Assembly (NCBI GenBank): GCA_026874595.1
Contig: CM049306.1
Span: 35,420,019 to 35,484,018 of the forward strand
From: Sipunculus nudus
Taxonomy: Eukaryota; Annelida; Sipuncula; Golfingiida; Sipunculidae
Direction: 5' to 3'
DNA length: 64,000 bases
Shown here in pieces: positions 26,201 to 37,242 of the stretch. The notes under the pieces were generated by a model that ran no database searches, was not told where the DNA came from, and was given only the letters and a program-made list of their open reading frames with translations. The first letter of the stretch is position 1, and each line of letters starts with the position of its first letter. The translations under genes were made by a program, and so were the position numbers.

Positions 26201-29200
26201 AGCTGATGATCGGACAGGAATACAGCATAATATTTCTCCAAATTTCACCTTGCAAACCTTTTTTTTCCGGTCAGATTATTAATGTAAACTTAACAAGACA
26301 GGAACAGAATTTGATACATTTTTGTACCTTTTAAGATAGTCATCATCAGTGTATCATTTTACAAGTCACTGATTGTCTGATCATAAATTTACAAGAATTT
26401 TATATATTTTGTCAACCTACTTTAAAGATGAAGAAACTTTTTATTTTGTATGAATGAAATATAGAACAAGATTTACCATAACCAGTCATATTTTACCATT
26501 TACTCAACCCCTGATACAAGCATTTACTCTTTCAGCTGCTTTTAAAAATGGCAGCCTCCACAGTGAAGCGAGTGTCCATGGAACTCGGAGGTAACGCCCC
26601 CTTTGTTGTGTTTGACAGTGCAGATGTCAACCAGGCTGTGCAAGGAGCCATGGTCAGCAAGTTCAGAAATTCTGGTCAGGTAGGTCAAAACATGTCCAGA
26701 TAAATCATTAGAAACATACAGGTAGTAGATATTTATCAACTAGGACCTTTTGTGGGTCATCACTAGTGTTGTTATGCCAGTATTTTTAGAAAAAAAAGGG
26801 TTGCTTGGTGCAGATGACCTCTAGATAAAGGGGCATATTATAAATAGCCTCTCACCTAAATCTTTTAGGAATATGTCAGACCGGAGAAACTCTGTAAAAG
26901 AACTCAGTGCATTTTGCCCCTCTGATACAGGAGAGTCTATAAATTTCTCAGGGTGCCATGCTATATAATGTCCAGAAATGAACTGTAAAGCTCGATGAGA
27001 ATGCCACTATTTTTTGTCATTTTTGATGTCTTATGGCCTGCAAGTACATTCTTAAAAATTAAACCAAGGCAGTTGTTAGATTTGTTTGTGTATTTTATAA
27101 CAACACCTACCATGTGTGAGTAAAATTTTGTTATTATTCAACATATAGGTCAATCTCCCCAGTTTGTGCATTGAATTTCTGACCAAATCTTTACCGGCAT
27201 GGATGATGGCCAACTTGTAAACCGCACAGGAAATTACTGTAGAAATGGATTTTAAACATCAGTTTGCAAGTTCACATGAATTTTTGTATTAATTCATCAC
27301 TTGTGGCCTAATATTAAGATAACTGGCTGCTTGCAGTGATATCAGTGCAATAGAATGGATGGCTGTTGGAGTGCATTTTGCTGTAAGATTTGTGTCAAAA
27401 TTAAGTGGGCCTACTAATTTAATATAAAAGCCTATTGAGTCATGTATTCATTTCTATAAGGACCCTACCAAGAAGATACTATATACAGTGCAAGATATAA
27501 GATAAATTTGCTAAGAGAAGATGATGTTTTATGTGATTTCCTAAGGGGATCGATGAACTTTCTGTTGCAGACCTGTGTGTGTGCTAATCGGATGTTAGTC
27601 CAGGAAGGTATCCATGACCGGTTTGTAGAAGCGTTCAGCAAGGCCATTTCATCTATCAAAGTGGCTGATGGTTTTGTTGAGGGATCCACACAGGGGCCCA
27701 TGATAAATGAAAAAGCTGTTGAGAAGGTAAGTCAGTGTGTCTTTTTATTTCTCAAATTGTAGCATAACTTACATATTGCCTCAGATTGTCTGTTAAATAA
27801 ATAATTAAATGGATTTTTACAAAACTCATAATAACAACTAAAACAAATACTATGGATATATTTATTGTGAATTTCATCAAATTCACCATATGTTGCTTTA
27901 AGAAGTTCAGATCTTGTGGATACAAACACAAAACAGCAGTGGGGTCAAAATTATACTTATATGTACTAGTAATAGATAATTCCTTTTTCACAAATACAGC
28001 ACCCATTTAAGATAAGAATCATTGAATTCAAGGGTTTGTTTATTTGTGTAAGTATTTGCCTGTACAAATAAAGGGCAAAAGCAAAATGGATGATGCAGAA
28101 GATTAGTAATGTGATTCAAGTATCATCTTTTTTACTTGTGCTTATACATGTATGTTTCCTCTTTTTCATCCTAATTTAGGTCGAAGGTCACATCGCAGAT
28201 GCCAAGTCTAAGGGTGCCTCAGTGGTAATGGGGGGTAACCGTCACAGCCTGGGAGGCACCTTCTTTGAGCCCACACTGATAACAGGAGTCACTAAAGACA
28301 TGAGATGCTGTACAGAGGAGACATTTGGACCTGTAGCCCCTATTGTCAAGTAAGAATATGGATACACACTCACACACTATCATAAGACTATCGTGATAGG
28401 AGTGACTCCTAACAAAAGACATTAGATGTTGCAAAGAGGAGACATTTGGACCTGTAGTCTCTATTGTCACATGATTTACAGCAGAGAAAGTGGTATCAGT
28501 CACTTTGATTGTTCAAATAAATTTGGATATTTCATAAGAAATTTACTACATAGATCTGATAATATAATATGTTATATATGATGATGACCATGAGATTAAT
28601 AACATAACATTTGTTAAATGGCAGAAATTTATTTATGTCAAATAAAGTAATTAATCATAGCATAATGAAAAAACTTATTGGATATGCAATGCTTGTATCA
28701 TATGAGCACCAGCCTTAACCATGAAAGTGGATCATGAGAGGACATTTCGTATGATGAGCACAGTCCATAATCCTCTGGATGAAGCAAGTGATGTTCTGCT
28801 TTGTGCAGTGGGTGGCCCGGGCAACACTGAGATAGTTGAGCCTTGCTGATGGTAACACAGTCCATACAAAATTCCTATGAAGGATGCCAAACAGGTCTAC
28901 CTCATAAGGAGTATCTCACACCAAGTGAGAGGAAAATTCAGAATTAAAATTATGTGTTAAAAAAGTTTAAAGTATTATTCTTCTTGTGACATTTTGAATA
29001 ATTTCTCATAATATCTTGCAGATTCAAGACTGAAGAAGAGGCTATAGCTATTGCAAATGCTACCTCAGTTGGCCTTGCAGGTATGCAGCTTATACATTGT
29101 GTGGTTTATTTGTGAACATTATATAATTGAATAAAGTATTGTTATGTATAAATCATGAGAGTGTTCAATTTGGTGCAAATTGCAAAACTCATTAATAACA

Positions 29201-29739
29201 CCATCTGTGCATATATATCTACAAACGTGAAAAGTACAAGTGTGAAATTAGACCTTCCCTTTGATCTGATAAATGTTAGCCTAATGTTATCAGTATCACA
29301 GATTTGATATAGACCCATTATCAAATATGTTACTGAACCTCCATCATGCAAGAACAACTATACAACCACTAAGTACTGAGTAATCATCACCAGGCCAAAA
29401 GTCAACAAGCTTATCAAGAAATCAATGTGTTATTTATATCACTAAGTATTAAAGGGCAACAGATCAGGGAATGTTTATTGATATCTTCTGAGTACATACA
29501 GTATTGATTAGTTGCTTGTTGTTTCAGGTTACTTTTTTTCCAACGATATCAGCCAGATCTGGCGTGTAGCTGAGAAGATGGAAACTGGAATGGTTGGCAT
29601 TAATGAGGGATTAGTATCGGCTATAGAAGCTCCGTTTGGCGGTGTGAAGGAATCAGGACTTGGGCGCGAGGGCTCCAAGTATGGAATTGAGGAATTTGTT
29701 GAGACTAAATACCTTTGTTTTGGAGGACTCAAGCCATGA
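20152..29739 (+). CDS. ALDH5A1: Succinate-semialdehyde dehydrogenase (SSADH), 11 coding exons, N-terminal leader not found
   Basis: SSADH oxidises succinic semialdehyde to succinate with NAD+, the last step of the GABA shunt, normally in the mitochondrial matrix. Coding exons, joined by GT-AG splices with matching phases: 20082/20152-20266, 20795-20916, 21461-21544, 24339-24509, 24981-25097, 25892-26035, 26536-26679, 27571-27726, 28180-28349, 29022-29080, 29528-29739. From the ATG at 20152 this gives 497 aa. Visible catalytic features are VSMELGG (general base Glu267), [13 protein letters not shown] (nucleophile Cys301 and Cys303, the pair that forms the redox switch in human SSADH), and Arg174, Arg295 and Ser458 at the positions that bind the substrate carboxylate in the human enzyme. 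The C-terminal [17 protein letters not shown] is diagnostic of SSADH among ALDHs. The first exon is open in frame upstream of the ATG back to its acceptor, so a leader exon probably lies further 5'. Confidence 0.95.
20795..20916 (+). CDS. ALDH5A1: SSADH exon (residues 39-79)
   Basis: Acceptor TTTCAG, donor GTAATA. It encodes [19 protein letters not shown] and the helix [15 protein letters not shown], the usual ALDH N-terminal NAD-domain start. Confidence 0.93.
21461..21544 (+). CDS. ALDH5A1: SSADH exon (residues 80-107)
   Basis: Acceptor TTGCAG, donor GTGGGT. It encodes [20 protein letters not shown] and ends in MEM, which joins to GKPL of the next exon. The 2.8-kb intron that follows holds a MITE and a Helentron-like element. 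Confidence 0.92.
21688..22028. mobile_element. PIF/Harbinger-like MITE in an SSADH intron
   Basis: AGGTGTGTTTCCATGTGTG at the left and CACATGGAAACACCCCT at the right are inverted, and the similarity extends ~35 bp inward. TAA flanks both sides (21685-21687, 22029-22031), the target duplication expected of PIF/Harbinger. Confidence 0.6.
22877..24308 (+). mobile_element. Helentron/Helitron-like element with ~179-bp array in an SSADH intron
   Basis: It starts ATGCCCCTGCC after a T run and ends in hairpin TGCCCC-AGGCG-GGGGCA (24267-24283) and CTAGT|T (24304-24308). ATGCCCCTGCC and the 3' GGCGGGGGCAT are asymmetric inverted repeats with one mismatch. Units of ~179 bp are marked by AGTTACAG at 23016, 23195, 23374, 23553 and 23734, with a sixth at 24154 after a diverged stretch. 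Confidence 0.7.
24339..24509 (+). CDS. ALDH5A1: SSADH exon (residues 108-164)
   Basis: Acceptor TCTCAG, donor GTAAAC. It encodes [20 protein letters not shown] through VGVCGMITP. The acceptor lies only 30 nt downstream of the end of a Helentron-like insertion (ends 24308). Confidence 0.95.
24981..25097 (+). CDS. ALDH5A1: SSADH exon (residues 165-203)
   Basis: Acceptor TTCCAG, donor GTGAAT. It encodes [11 protein letters not shown], which includes the substrate-binding Arg174, and [10 protein letters not shown] with the NAD-contacting Lys. Confidence 0.95.
25892..26035 (+). CDS. ALDH5A1: SSADH exon (residues 204-251)
   Basis: Acceptor TTGCAG, donor GTAGGC. It encodes [15 protein letters not shown] and [11 protein letters not shown], the nucleotide-binding FTGS loop. 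Its last ~40 bases and the donor are tandemly repeated twice more in the intron (26036-26123). Confidence 0.94.
26036..26123 (+). repeat. Two intronic copies of an SSADH exon 3' edge with splice donor
   Basis: The exon end ACACAGGCAAA|GTAGG (donor at 26036) is followed by two decayed tandem copies of the last ~40 bp whose GCAAAGTA donors fall at 26079 and 26122, an exact 43-bp step. Use of either would shift the reading frame. Confidence 0.75.
26536..26679 (+). CDS. ALDH5A1: SSADH exon with catalytic Glu
   Basis: Acceptor TTTCAG, donor GTAGGT. It encodes residues 252-299, with VSMELGG (Glu267) and SKFRNSGQ (Arg295 in the substrate site). Confidence 0.95.
27571..27726 (+). CDS. ALDH5A1: SSADH exon with catalytic Cys
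   Basis: Acceptor TTGCAG, donor GTAAGT. It encodes residues 300-351, starting TCVCANR. Cys301 is the nucleophile and Cys303 its redox partner. It ends [13 protein letters not shown]. Confidence 0.95.
28180..28349 (+). CDS. ALDH5A1: SSADH exon (residues 352-408)
   Basis: Acceptor TTTAG, donor GTAAGA (phase 2). It encodes [16 protein letters not shown] and the [10 protein letters not shown] motif. A decayed copy of its 3' part lies 121 bp downstream in the intron. Confidence 0.95.
28394..28472 (+). repeat. Decayed copy of the 3' part of an SSADH exon
   Basis: A 22-base block beginning at 28315 in the exon is repeated exactly at 28436 (offset 121 bp), with weaker similarity on both sides. The donor AAGTAAG has become CACATG, so the copy cannot be spliced the same way. 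Confidence 0.8.
29022..29080 (+). CDS. ALDH5A1: SSADH exon (residues 408-427)
   Basis: A short 59-nt exon with acceptor TTGCAG and donor GTATGC. It encodes [19 protein letters not shown], the conserved ALDH segment that precedes the GYF strand. Confidence 0.93.
29528..29739 (+). CDS. ALDH5A1: SSADH terminal exon and stop
   Basis: Acceptor TTTCAG. It encodes residues 428-497: [34 protein letters not shown] (Ser458), [11 protein letters not shown], and ends GGLKP followed by TGA at 29737-29739. Confidence 0.95.
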
Positions 29740-32320
29740 ACAGTGTCACTGGACATAACCACATATCAAGTAGAATATTTACCTAGTCACAAAAATTATT
29801 TGATATGTTTTAAAATACTGTAAAACCTCTTATTATTGGCACCTCTTTGTTATGAACATCTCTCCAGTACTGGAGGCATAGCTATAAACAGTACACTGAG
29901 ACATCTGCAGCCTCTCTAATACAGTCATCTTTCAGCTGTAGTCACTTGAGCAGTTCCCTTGAACAGTGCTTTGTATTATGGACAACCTGAGGTCCCACTA
30001 TTGTCTGTAACTGAGAGGTTCCATTGTACATAAACATAATTTTTATTCTTGACTTACATCATTGTGCTTGAGCGATTCCCATGAATGCCTTATCAGTATA
30101 GTATATCAAATAATATATCAGATAATGTATCAGATAATCTGGATCACATGATGAAAAAAAAAATGGCCAAAGGGCTGGTGAATCTTCTAAGAACTGTGTT
30201 TTTTGGCCTATGATTCCTTGGGGGTTAATCCTGTTATACTCATGACTATTTCAGTACATTATGATGATTTTATTATGTCAGCAATTGCTTATAACATAGA
30301 GAAATCCCAAAAGCAACATTTAAAAAAAAAAGGGCAGTAATTTAATATATGTCATATAAAACTGACTTGTGCTTTTTTATTTTCAATGTAAGGATGGTGA
30401 TCTCACAAAACTAAATATCAGTTAATATGAAAAAAAAATGGAATCAAGCTTAAGTAAACATGGGCATCAGCACAAAGGTAAATGGGAAAAATGTTTTAAA
30501 AAGTATGTTTTGTGATTTGGTAAACTTAGATGAATAAATTAGCATCTTCAGAAGGGAGCTTTTAAAGCATATTTGTGCCATATTGCTTGAAATGCAATTT
30601 ATGTTAAGTTTAATAATGCAGAAAACAGACCATAAGACAAGACATGTGAAAAAGCTCGTCTTTTTACCCAAAATCAGCTGAATAACCTGGTCAGTTAATG
30701 CTGTAAGAAAATAATACAGATGTTGTGGAAAAAGGTCACTCAGCTGTTCATGATGTTAGTGTTCTACTGAAACCTAGGAATCTTTATTAGGACATATCAT
30801 CATGTGTATTTTACATTATACTCAGAATTCTGTGAGCATAATAAGTTGTATTATTGTAATCAGTTAAATGGACATATTTTCAGAACATGCATAAATTTTT
30901 ACAAAAAGGCCTGCTTTCTTGCCTCCTTTATCATTTGGTCATTATACTCATACATTATACATAGTTGTGTGCTCATAAAATGTTAATAAATTTATTCATA
31001 TATACCCCAGTACATGTATATGGTAATTAATGCTTAAAATTGAATCAATAAATGTGTGAGGTAATTATATCTGATAGGAGATTGTGAATACTTAAGTTTT
31101 TATTATCAGACATTTGGGATGATTTTTTCTGTGTGACTAAGTTATTTTCATTAAAATGACCCTGTGCCCAGAAAGTATTAAACATGCTGATAGTTACTGT
31201 AGATTCCCATTTAATGACCACATGTCTATTTATAGCCACACTCTATAAGGGGTCTTTTTTTTAAAATAAGGTTAAGTGTCAAGGGATGACATAATATTAA
31301 AACCAGTTACAGTTACATGTGTCATGTGTCATAAGCAGAGTGTAAGATGTAGTGTTTTATGTGTAGTTAAGTTAAAATGACTCGATTGGTAATGGAATAA
31401 AACTTAAGCACTCCTCCTTAACACGAGTCATGGAAAATGTGAACCTTTCAATGTAAGAGTAATAAATGTTATCTTTTAATATCTTAAAGCTCCATGATGT
31501 TTGTGTGTAATTTTTGCTTCTAGATTTTTTTCTGTTGAAAACTGAAATTTGTACTCTAAGCCAGCCAAATACAATAATACACTGTCTTCCTTCAATCTGT
31601 TGGTAAATTTTACTTTTACAGGTGCTACAGGCATGTCATTCTATCTGTCAAATTTCTTAATAAAACTAGAAAAAAGCGACTCTGACCTTGTTTTGTTAAT
31701 TTACAGGCTACTTCAGTTTGAACATTTAATCATATATATTCTTGAAATTCAAGAACATGTAAAAATCCTGTGGTGAAATCAATTGTTTACAAATACTTCT
31801 AGTTACTTTTTATGCTGCAGCTGTCATTAAAATCGTTATGGACACTAGTTGTTCCTTTTAAATTATATTAGAATATGACCCATCCAAAATTTTGCACTTG
31901 AAAACCTGTTTCATTTCATTTCAAATACAACAGATGGCGCTGCAAGTTTAACCACCAGGTACAGCACAGCATAGTTTCTGATGATGGCGCTGGAGGAGCC
32001 CCTTGCAAAAAAAAAATGATTTTCATGATTTGCAGGTAAATCTAGAAAAAGACCCTTCTGAGGACACAAGGTCAATCTGGACAGTTCAAGACCCAAACCA
32101 CAAATTTCTAAGGCATGGTCACAGAGGAGTTTCATGAAAGAGGTCCATTTGTGAACCTTGTCAATTATTATACAGATTTCTCTTGGTCCCAGATGAGTTC
32201 TTCATCTATGGTCATGTAGTCTCCCTCCGGGCTCTATCATTAAACACTCATAAAGAAAGCACTCCTCCACTTCCCTGCTGTGTGTTTGATTAATCACTGT
32301 GGCATGGAATTAATAATGAA
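29740..32320 (+). other. SSADH 3' UTR and intergenic DNA
   Basis: No coding sequence is seen. Candidate polyadenylation signals AATAAA lie at 30533 and 31047, and the 3' end of the SSADH mRNA cannot be placed more exactly. A small pogo/Tigger-like MITE sits at about 29816-30030. The rest is AT-rich unique sequence. Confidence 0.5.
29816..30030. mobile_element. pogo/Tigger-like MITE
   Basis: TACTGTAAAACCTCT on the left and AGAGGTTCCATTGTA on the right form imperfect terminal inverted repeats flanked by TA. Confidence 0.45.
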
Positions 32321-34454
32321 ACAAAGGACCCATGGGTCACTGTGCTCAGCTGACGTTAACCTTGAAGGTAAAAACCTAAAATAATATCAAATGGAGATAA
32401 AGTGTAAGAGGAAGAGGTAATAAAGGCCATGGTTGGTTTATATGATTGGTTCGTATTGATGAGCAAGAAATTGTTGCAAATAATATTTTGTGACCTGACC
32501 ATGTGTTTCCTAATGTTGAAACTGAAGCATGTGAGCAGTTTGTGAACAAATGATCTGTATAATTACCATGATCATTAGTTGGCTTTTTGATTAAAAGTTG
32601 ACATTTCAGTAGTTTACACATTTGTTCAATTGAATCTATTTTTTGTATAATATATATTATTAAATATATATGTATTTTTTTATGAAATGTATACAGTTGA
32701 AATATAACTAATTAACAACATAAAACGGCAAACAAAGCCTGATCTCAAATTCTGCTGAGGAAGGAAAATAATGAACAAATGTTTGTATTAAATCCTCATT
32801 TTTTTATCACATCAATTTTTTTTTTAATTTAAGTTTATTTTTCTATGCATTTCCAATATAACATATATATCTGAATATAAAAGTTGATTCATAATTCTCA
32901 ATTGCATCATCTATATTGTCAGATAACACCACATCACGCATACAAATGTTTATTTATTTTTTACAAAGAAAATCTATCTTTTAAATCTGCAAAACAATAA
33001 ATATCTAAAAATAATACTTGATTTAGATTTCACAATTTTTAATTGTCTTTATTTATCAATAATGTGCCTTATATTTTATAATAATTTAAGCATACTGATG
33101 GGTTCAATTTTATTTGTTAAAATCATTTAAAAGAAAATTGATTTCTTTAAAAATGCTACATTACACAACATTGCATCTTCTTGATTACACCTTAAATTAC
33201 TTTTTCAAGGAAAGTTTTTGCATATCAGAGTGGACACAGCATTACAATTAAGGAGATACAGTGAAAACAATAACAATTACTGCATAACACTTGCTGGGTG
33301 GGTTTTTTTTTTGGGGGGGGGGGGGTGATTGGGGTGGTGATATGAGAATAACTGTACACCTGTCACAGCAGGGGATCATCCCCAGTGACTGTAACAATTC
33401 AGAAACCCCTGGCATAGCTGACTTCCAGTGACCTGGAGTGGGACCCTGCATCTGTTATCAAAGCAAATGACTACAATAGAGCATCAAGAAAAAAATCAAA
33501 AACTAGCTTAATTTTTAAGCTTTTATTTTTAAATTTCAGATTTAAACAAATTCAATATTTATGTTTACATGCTGTGAAAATTAAATCAATGGTACTTGCA
33601 GGAAAAAAATGTGCCATGGTCAAAGTTGGGCAAAATTTAAGGTACTGATTTTATTTTTATGCTAATAACTTAAAAAATTCACAAAATTCAGATCTAATTT
33701 TGGGTAAACAATTGAATCTTAATTAAACATAGTTATAAACATGAGAAAATAGACTCTAGTTTCAAAATTTTTCATGTTAAGTGAGTAAATATTTTTCCTG
33801 ATTTTTAGCTCAGCTGACTGTAAGTCATCTGAGCTATAGCGATCACTCTTTGTCCGTCGTCCGTCCGGCCATCCGGCCGTCTGTCCGTTAACAAGGCACA
33901 AATCGTAACCGCTGGACCTGGAATCTTCTTACTTTACATCCAGAGAGGTCCATGAAAAGCTATGGGGCCTCAAAGTAACCCCCAGAATAGTCAAAAATTT
34001 CATACAAAAACTTCAATATCTCATTAACTACATCACTGATGGTCTTGATTTTTGGCATACCTATTGATCATGAGATGTTTCATCAGTTTCTGCAGACTGG
34101 TGGTGCCACCTGTATTTTTTTATTTTTTACAAATTGTTTTCTCTATTTTTGAGACCTTTAAAATGTGAACATCTGTTAACAGGGCACAAATCGTAAAGAC
34201 TGGACCAGGAATCTTCATTCTTGACATTCTGAGAGGCCTACGAAAAGTCTCCAAGGAAACCAGAAATTAGGTCTCTGTTACACATATCCTTCGAGCTATA
34301 GGGCCCCAAAGTACCCCCCAGAATAGTGAAAAATTTCATACAAAAACTTCAATATCTGATTAAATACATCACTGATAGTCATGATTTTGGCATACATATT
34401 CATCATGACATGTTTCATCAGTTTCTGCAGACTGGTGGCGCCACCTGTATTTTT

Positions 34455-37242
34455 AGTGAACCTGTGAGCTTATGCGATGGTGCGGCGTCATCCGTCGTGC
34501 ATCATGTGTCGTGCGGCGTCTGTACGTTAACCATAGCTATCTCAAAAACGGCAGGAGCTAGCATCACCAAATTTTTTGCAAATATTCAGTCATCCAAAAA
34601 ACTATATCTGATTTTGTTTATTTTTTTTCTAACTGCATTTTCTTAGATTTTATAGGGAAAAAGCTAAAAAAACTTTTAAAATCTTCTTCTCTGAAACTGT
34701 CCAGCCAAATTGTCCAATATTTCATAGAAATGATCCCTGGAACAATCTTTCTCAAGTTTGTTCGAATGATTCCAGTTCGGAGATTTTTGGCTGAGTTACA
34801 GGAGGTTGAACTTTGTTAACTGTGCAAAAAAGCATATTAAAATTTAAATCTCAGAAACGGCTGGAGCTATCATCACCAAATTTTATGCCAATGTTGGTCA
34901 CATGAGTCATATCTGAAATTGAGGTATTGGTGGTGTCACCTGCATCGGCCTTTTTTGTACGGGGTCATCAGTGCCCGTATCACACTGACAGCTACAAATA
35001 ATTTCTTCTCTCAAACGAAATGGCCAAATTGTTTACTATCGCACAGAAATGATCCTAGGGTAGTGCTTTCTAAAGTTTGTTCAAATGGTCTCAGTTCAGT
35101 GACTTTTGGCTAAGTTATGGGAAGCTAAATTTAGTCATATGCCATAACAGCCCATTTTAGCTAAGTGGCTACAAAAATCTTCTCCTCAAAAACCACTGGG
35201 CCAAATTCTTAAATCTCACACATTAATTATCCTTAGATGTTGATAATTCAAGTTTGTTCAAATGGTCTCAGTTCAGTGACTTTTGGCTGAGTTATGGGGA
35301 GCTGAATATAGTCATATGCCATAACAGCCAATTTTAGCTAAATGGCTACAAAAATCTTCTTCTCAACAACCACTGGGCCAAATTCTTAAATCTCACACAT
35401 TAATTATCCTGAGATGTTGATAATTCAAGTTTGTTCAAATGGTCTCAGTTCAGTGACTTTTGGCTGAGTTATAGGAAGCTGAATTTAGTCATATGCCATA
35501 ACAGCCCATGTTAGCTAAGTGGCTACAAAAATCTTCTTCTCAAAAACCACTGGGCCAAATTTCCTAAATCTCACACATTAATTATCCTTAGATGTTGATA
35601 ATTCAAGTTTGTTCAAATGGTTTTGATTCAATGATTTTTGGCTGAGTTATGGGAAGCTGAACTTTGCCATTTTGTTGTATTTTCCCATATGAGTTATAAA
35701 CCTACAAATGTTTTTCGACTGATGATGATACTGAGGCCAGTTTGTTTAATATTTTGCAAGAATAATTCCCTGAATCATTCTTATAATAATTGTCTTTTAT
35801 GGTTCCAAAAAATGAATTTGGCTGAATTATAAAGATTGAATTGAGTCATTTTACCAAATATGTTAGCTGTGTGAAGCAGATACATCTAGCCTAGCACCAG
35901 TTTATCAGCATCCATTACATCATGCCTCTAGACATTTAGATTTCAGGTTATCTATGGAAAATATTGACAAGAATGTTTTCAAAAGCTTTTAAAAATGTAG
36001 ATTTATGATATTAAATATCATCTGTAAACTAACTCATAATTTCTCAGGAATAGCAGGAGCTACCATCCCCAAATGTTATGCAATTATCTGTCACATATCA
36101 AATGTTGATGGATTCATCTTATTTTTGCTATCTGCATTTACTTAGATTTTAAAAGGAAAAAGCTGAAAAAAACTTGTAAAAGTCTTCTTCTTGTAAACAG
36201 TCAAGCCAAATTGTCCAAATTTTACAGAAATGATCCCAGAGGCGAGCCCTCTCAAGTTTGTTCAAATGGTTTGTGTTGGATAAATTTTAGCAGAGTTACA
36301 TAACAGGCCAAGATTGTGTACGTTTCTTGAATAGGTTGAGAAACTGCCAACTGTTTCAGATTTGGCAACAGATCAAGAGTTCATTCAGTGCAGCCAAATA
36401 AAGGTCAACAGTTCAGTCAGTGCAGCCAAGCACAAGGCATGTGATCACCTCATGGGCAGCATGTGATCATCTCATCGGTAGCATGTGATCACGTCATGAG
36501 TATCATGTGATCACCTCATGGGTATCATGCCCCTCAGGGCTGCATATGGAGCCAATCTGTGAGCTTCTGCAATTGTGTGGCTACTATTTCAGATTTGGCA
36601 ATAGGCAAAAGGTCAGCCTGGATTTATTTATAGCTTTGGCAGACTGCCAACTGTTTCAGATTATGCAACAGGTCAAAAAGTTCACTCAGTGCAGCCAGGT
36701 ACAGGTCAAAAATTCACTCAGTCTAGCCAGGTGCAGGTCAAGAGTTCATTCAGTGCAGTAGCCTGAGCCAGTAATTTGTCACAGTACACTCGGGGCAACA
36801 GCCTTTCTCACCTAAGCCTGGTCAGCCCCGTGCATCAGACTCAAGGTAAGTTTGATGTATTGGCCTGATATTCTGACCTGTCTATGTGTTTTTATGGCTT
36901 TCTCGTTCACAAGACAGGTGTTGCCATCTACAATGACTTTTGCAAAGTGTATTTGCCTGCTTAATTCTACAGAAGAATTTGATATATCAGCCTGAAATTG
37001 GGCATATGTGTACATGTCAAATAGCTTTGTTGTATACAAGACTGGTGGTGCCACCTGCAATAATTTTTGTGTTGTGTGCACCCATGCCAGAATTTCAGCA
37101 GTGATGTTTGTGTATTGTTTCTTGTTCAAAATGTTTAGTACTTGCATTGTTCATATATATGAAAAGTAGTGGTTCAGCACTGAAGTGTTATACCTGGTGT
37201 ATATCCATATGCACAGGTTCGCATTAGGCCTGTAGGCCTTGT
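34455..37242 (+). mobile_element. Helentron-like element family G, copy B (2.8 kb)
   Basis: A near-identical direct copy of 9,965-12,376. The 5' end is AGTGAACCTGTG (first stem base changed). The 3' end is CACAGGTTCGC (37212-37222), the AGGCC-TGTA-GGCCT hairpin and TTGT|T. It is longer than copy A mainly because a 177-178-bp unit is present three times here (TGATAATTCA at 35241, 35418, 35596) and once in copy A (10731). Confidence 0.8.
35160..35640 (+). repeat. 177-178-bp triplication inside copy B
   Basis: Three units marked by TGATAATTCAAGTTTGTTCA at 35241, 35418 and 35596. Copy A has one unit, so the expansion happened after the two copies separated or was lost in A. Confidence 0.8.
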
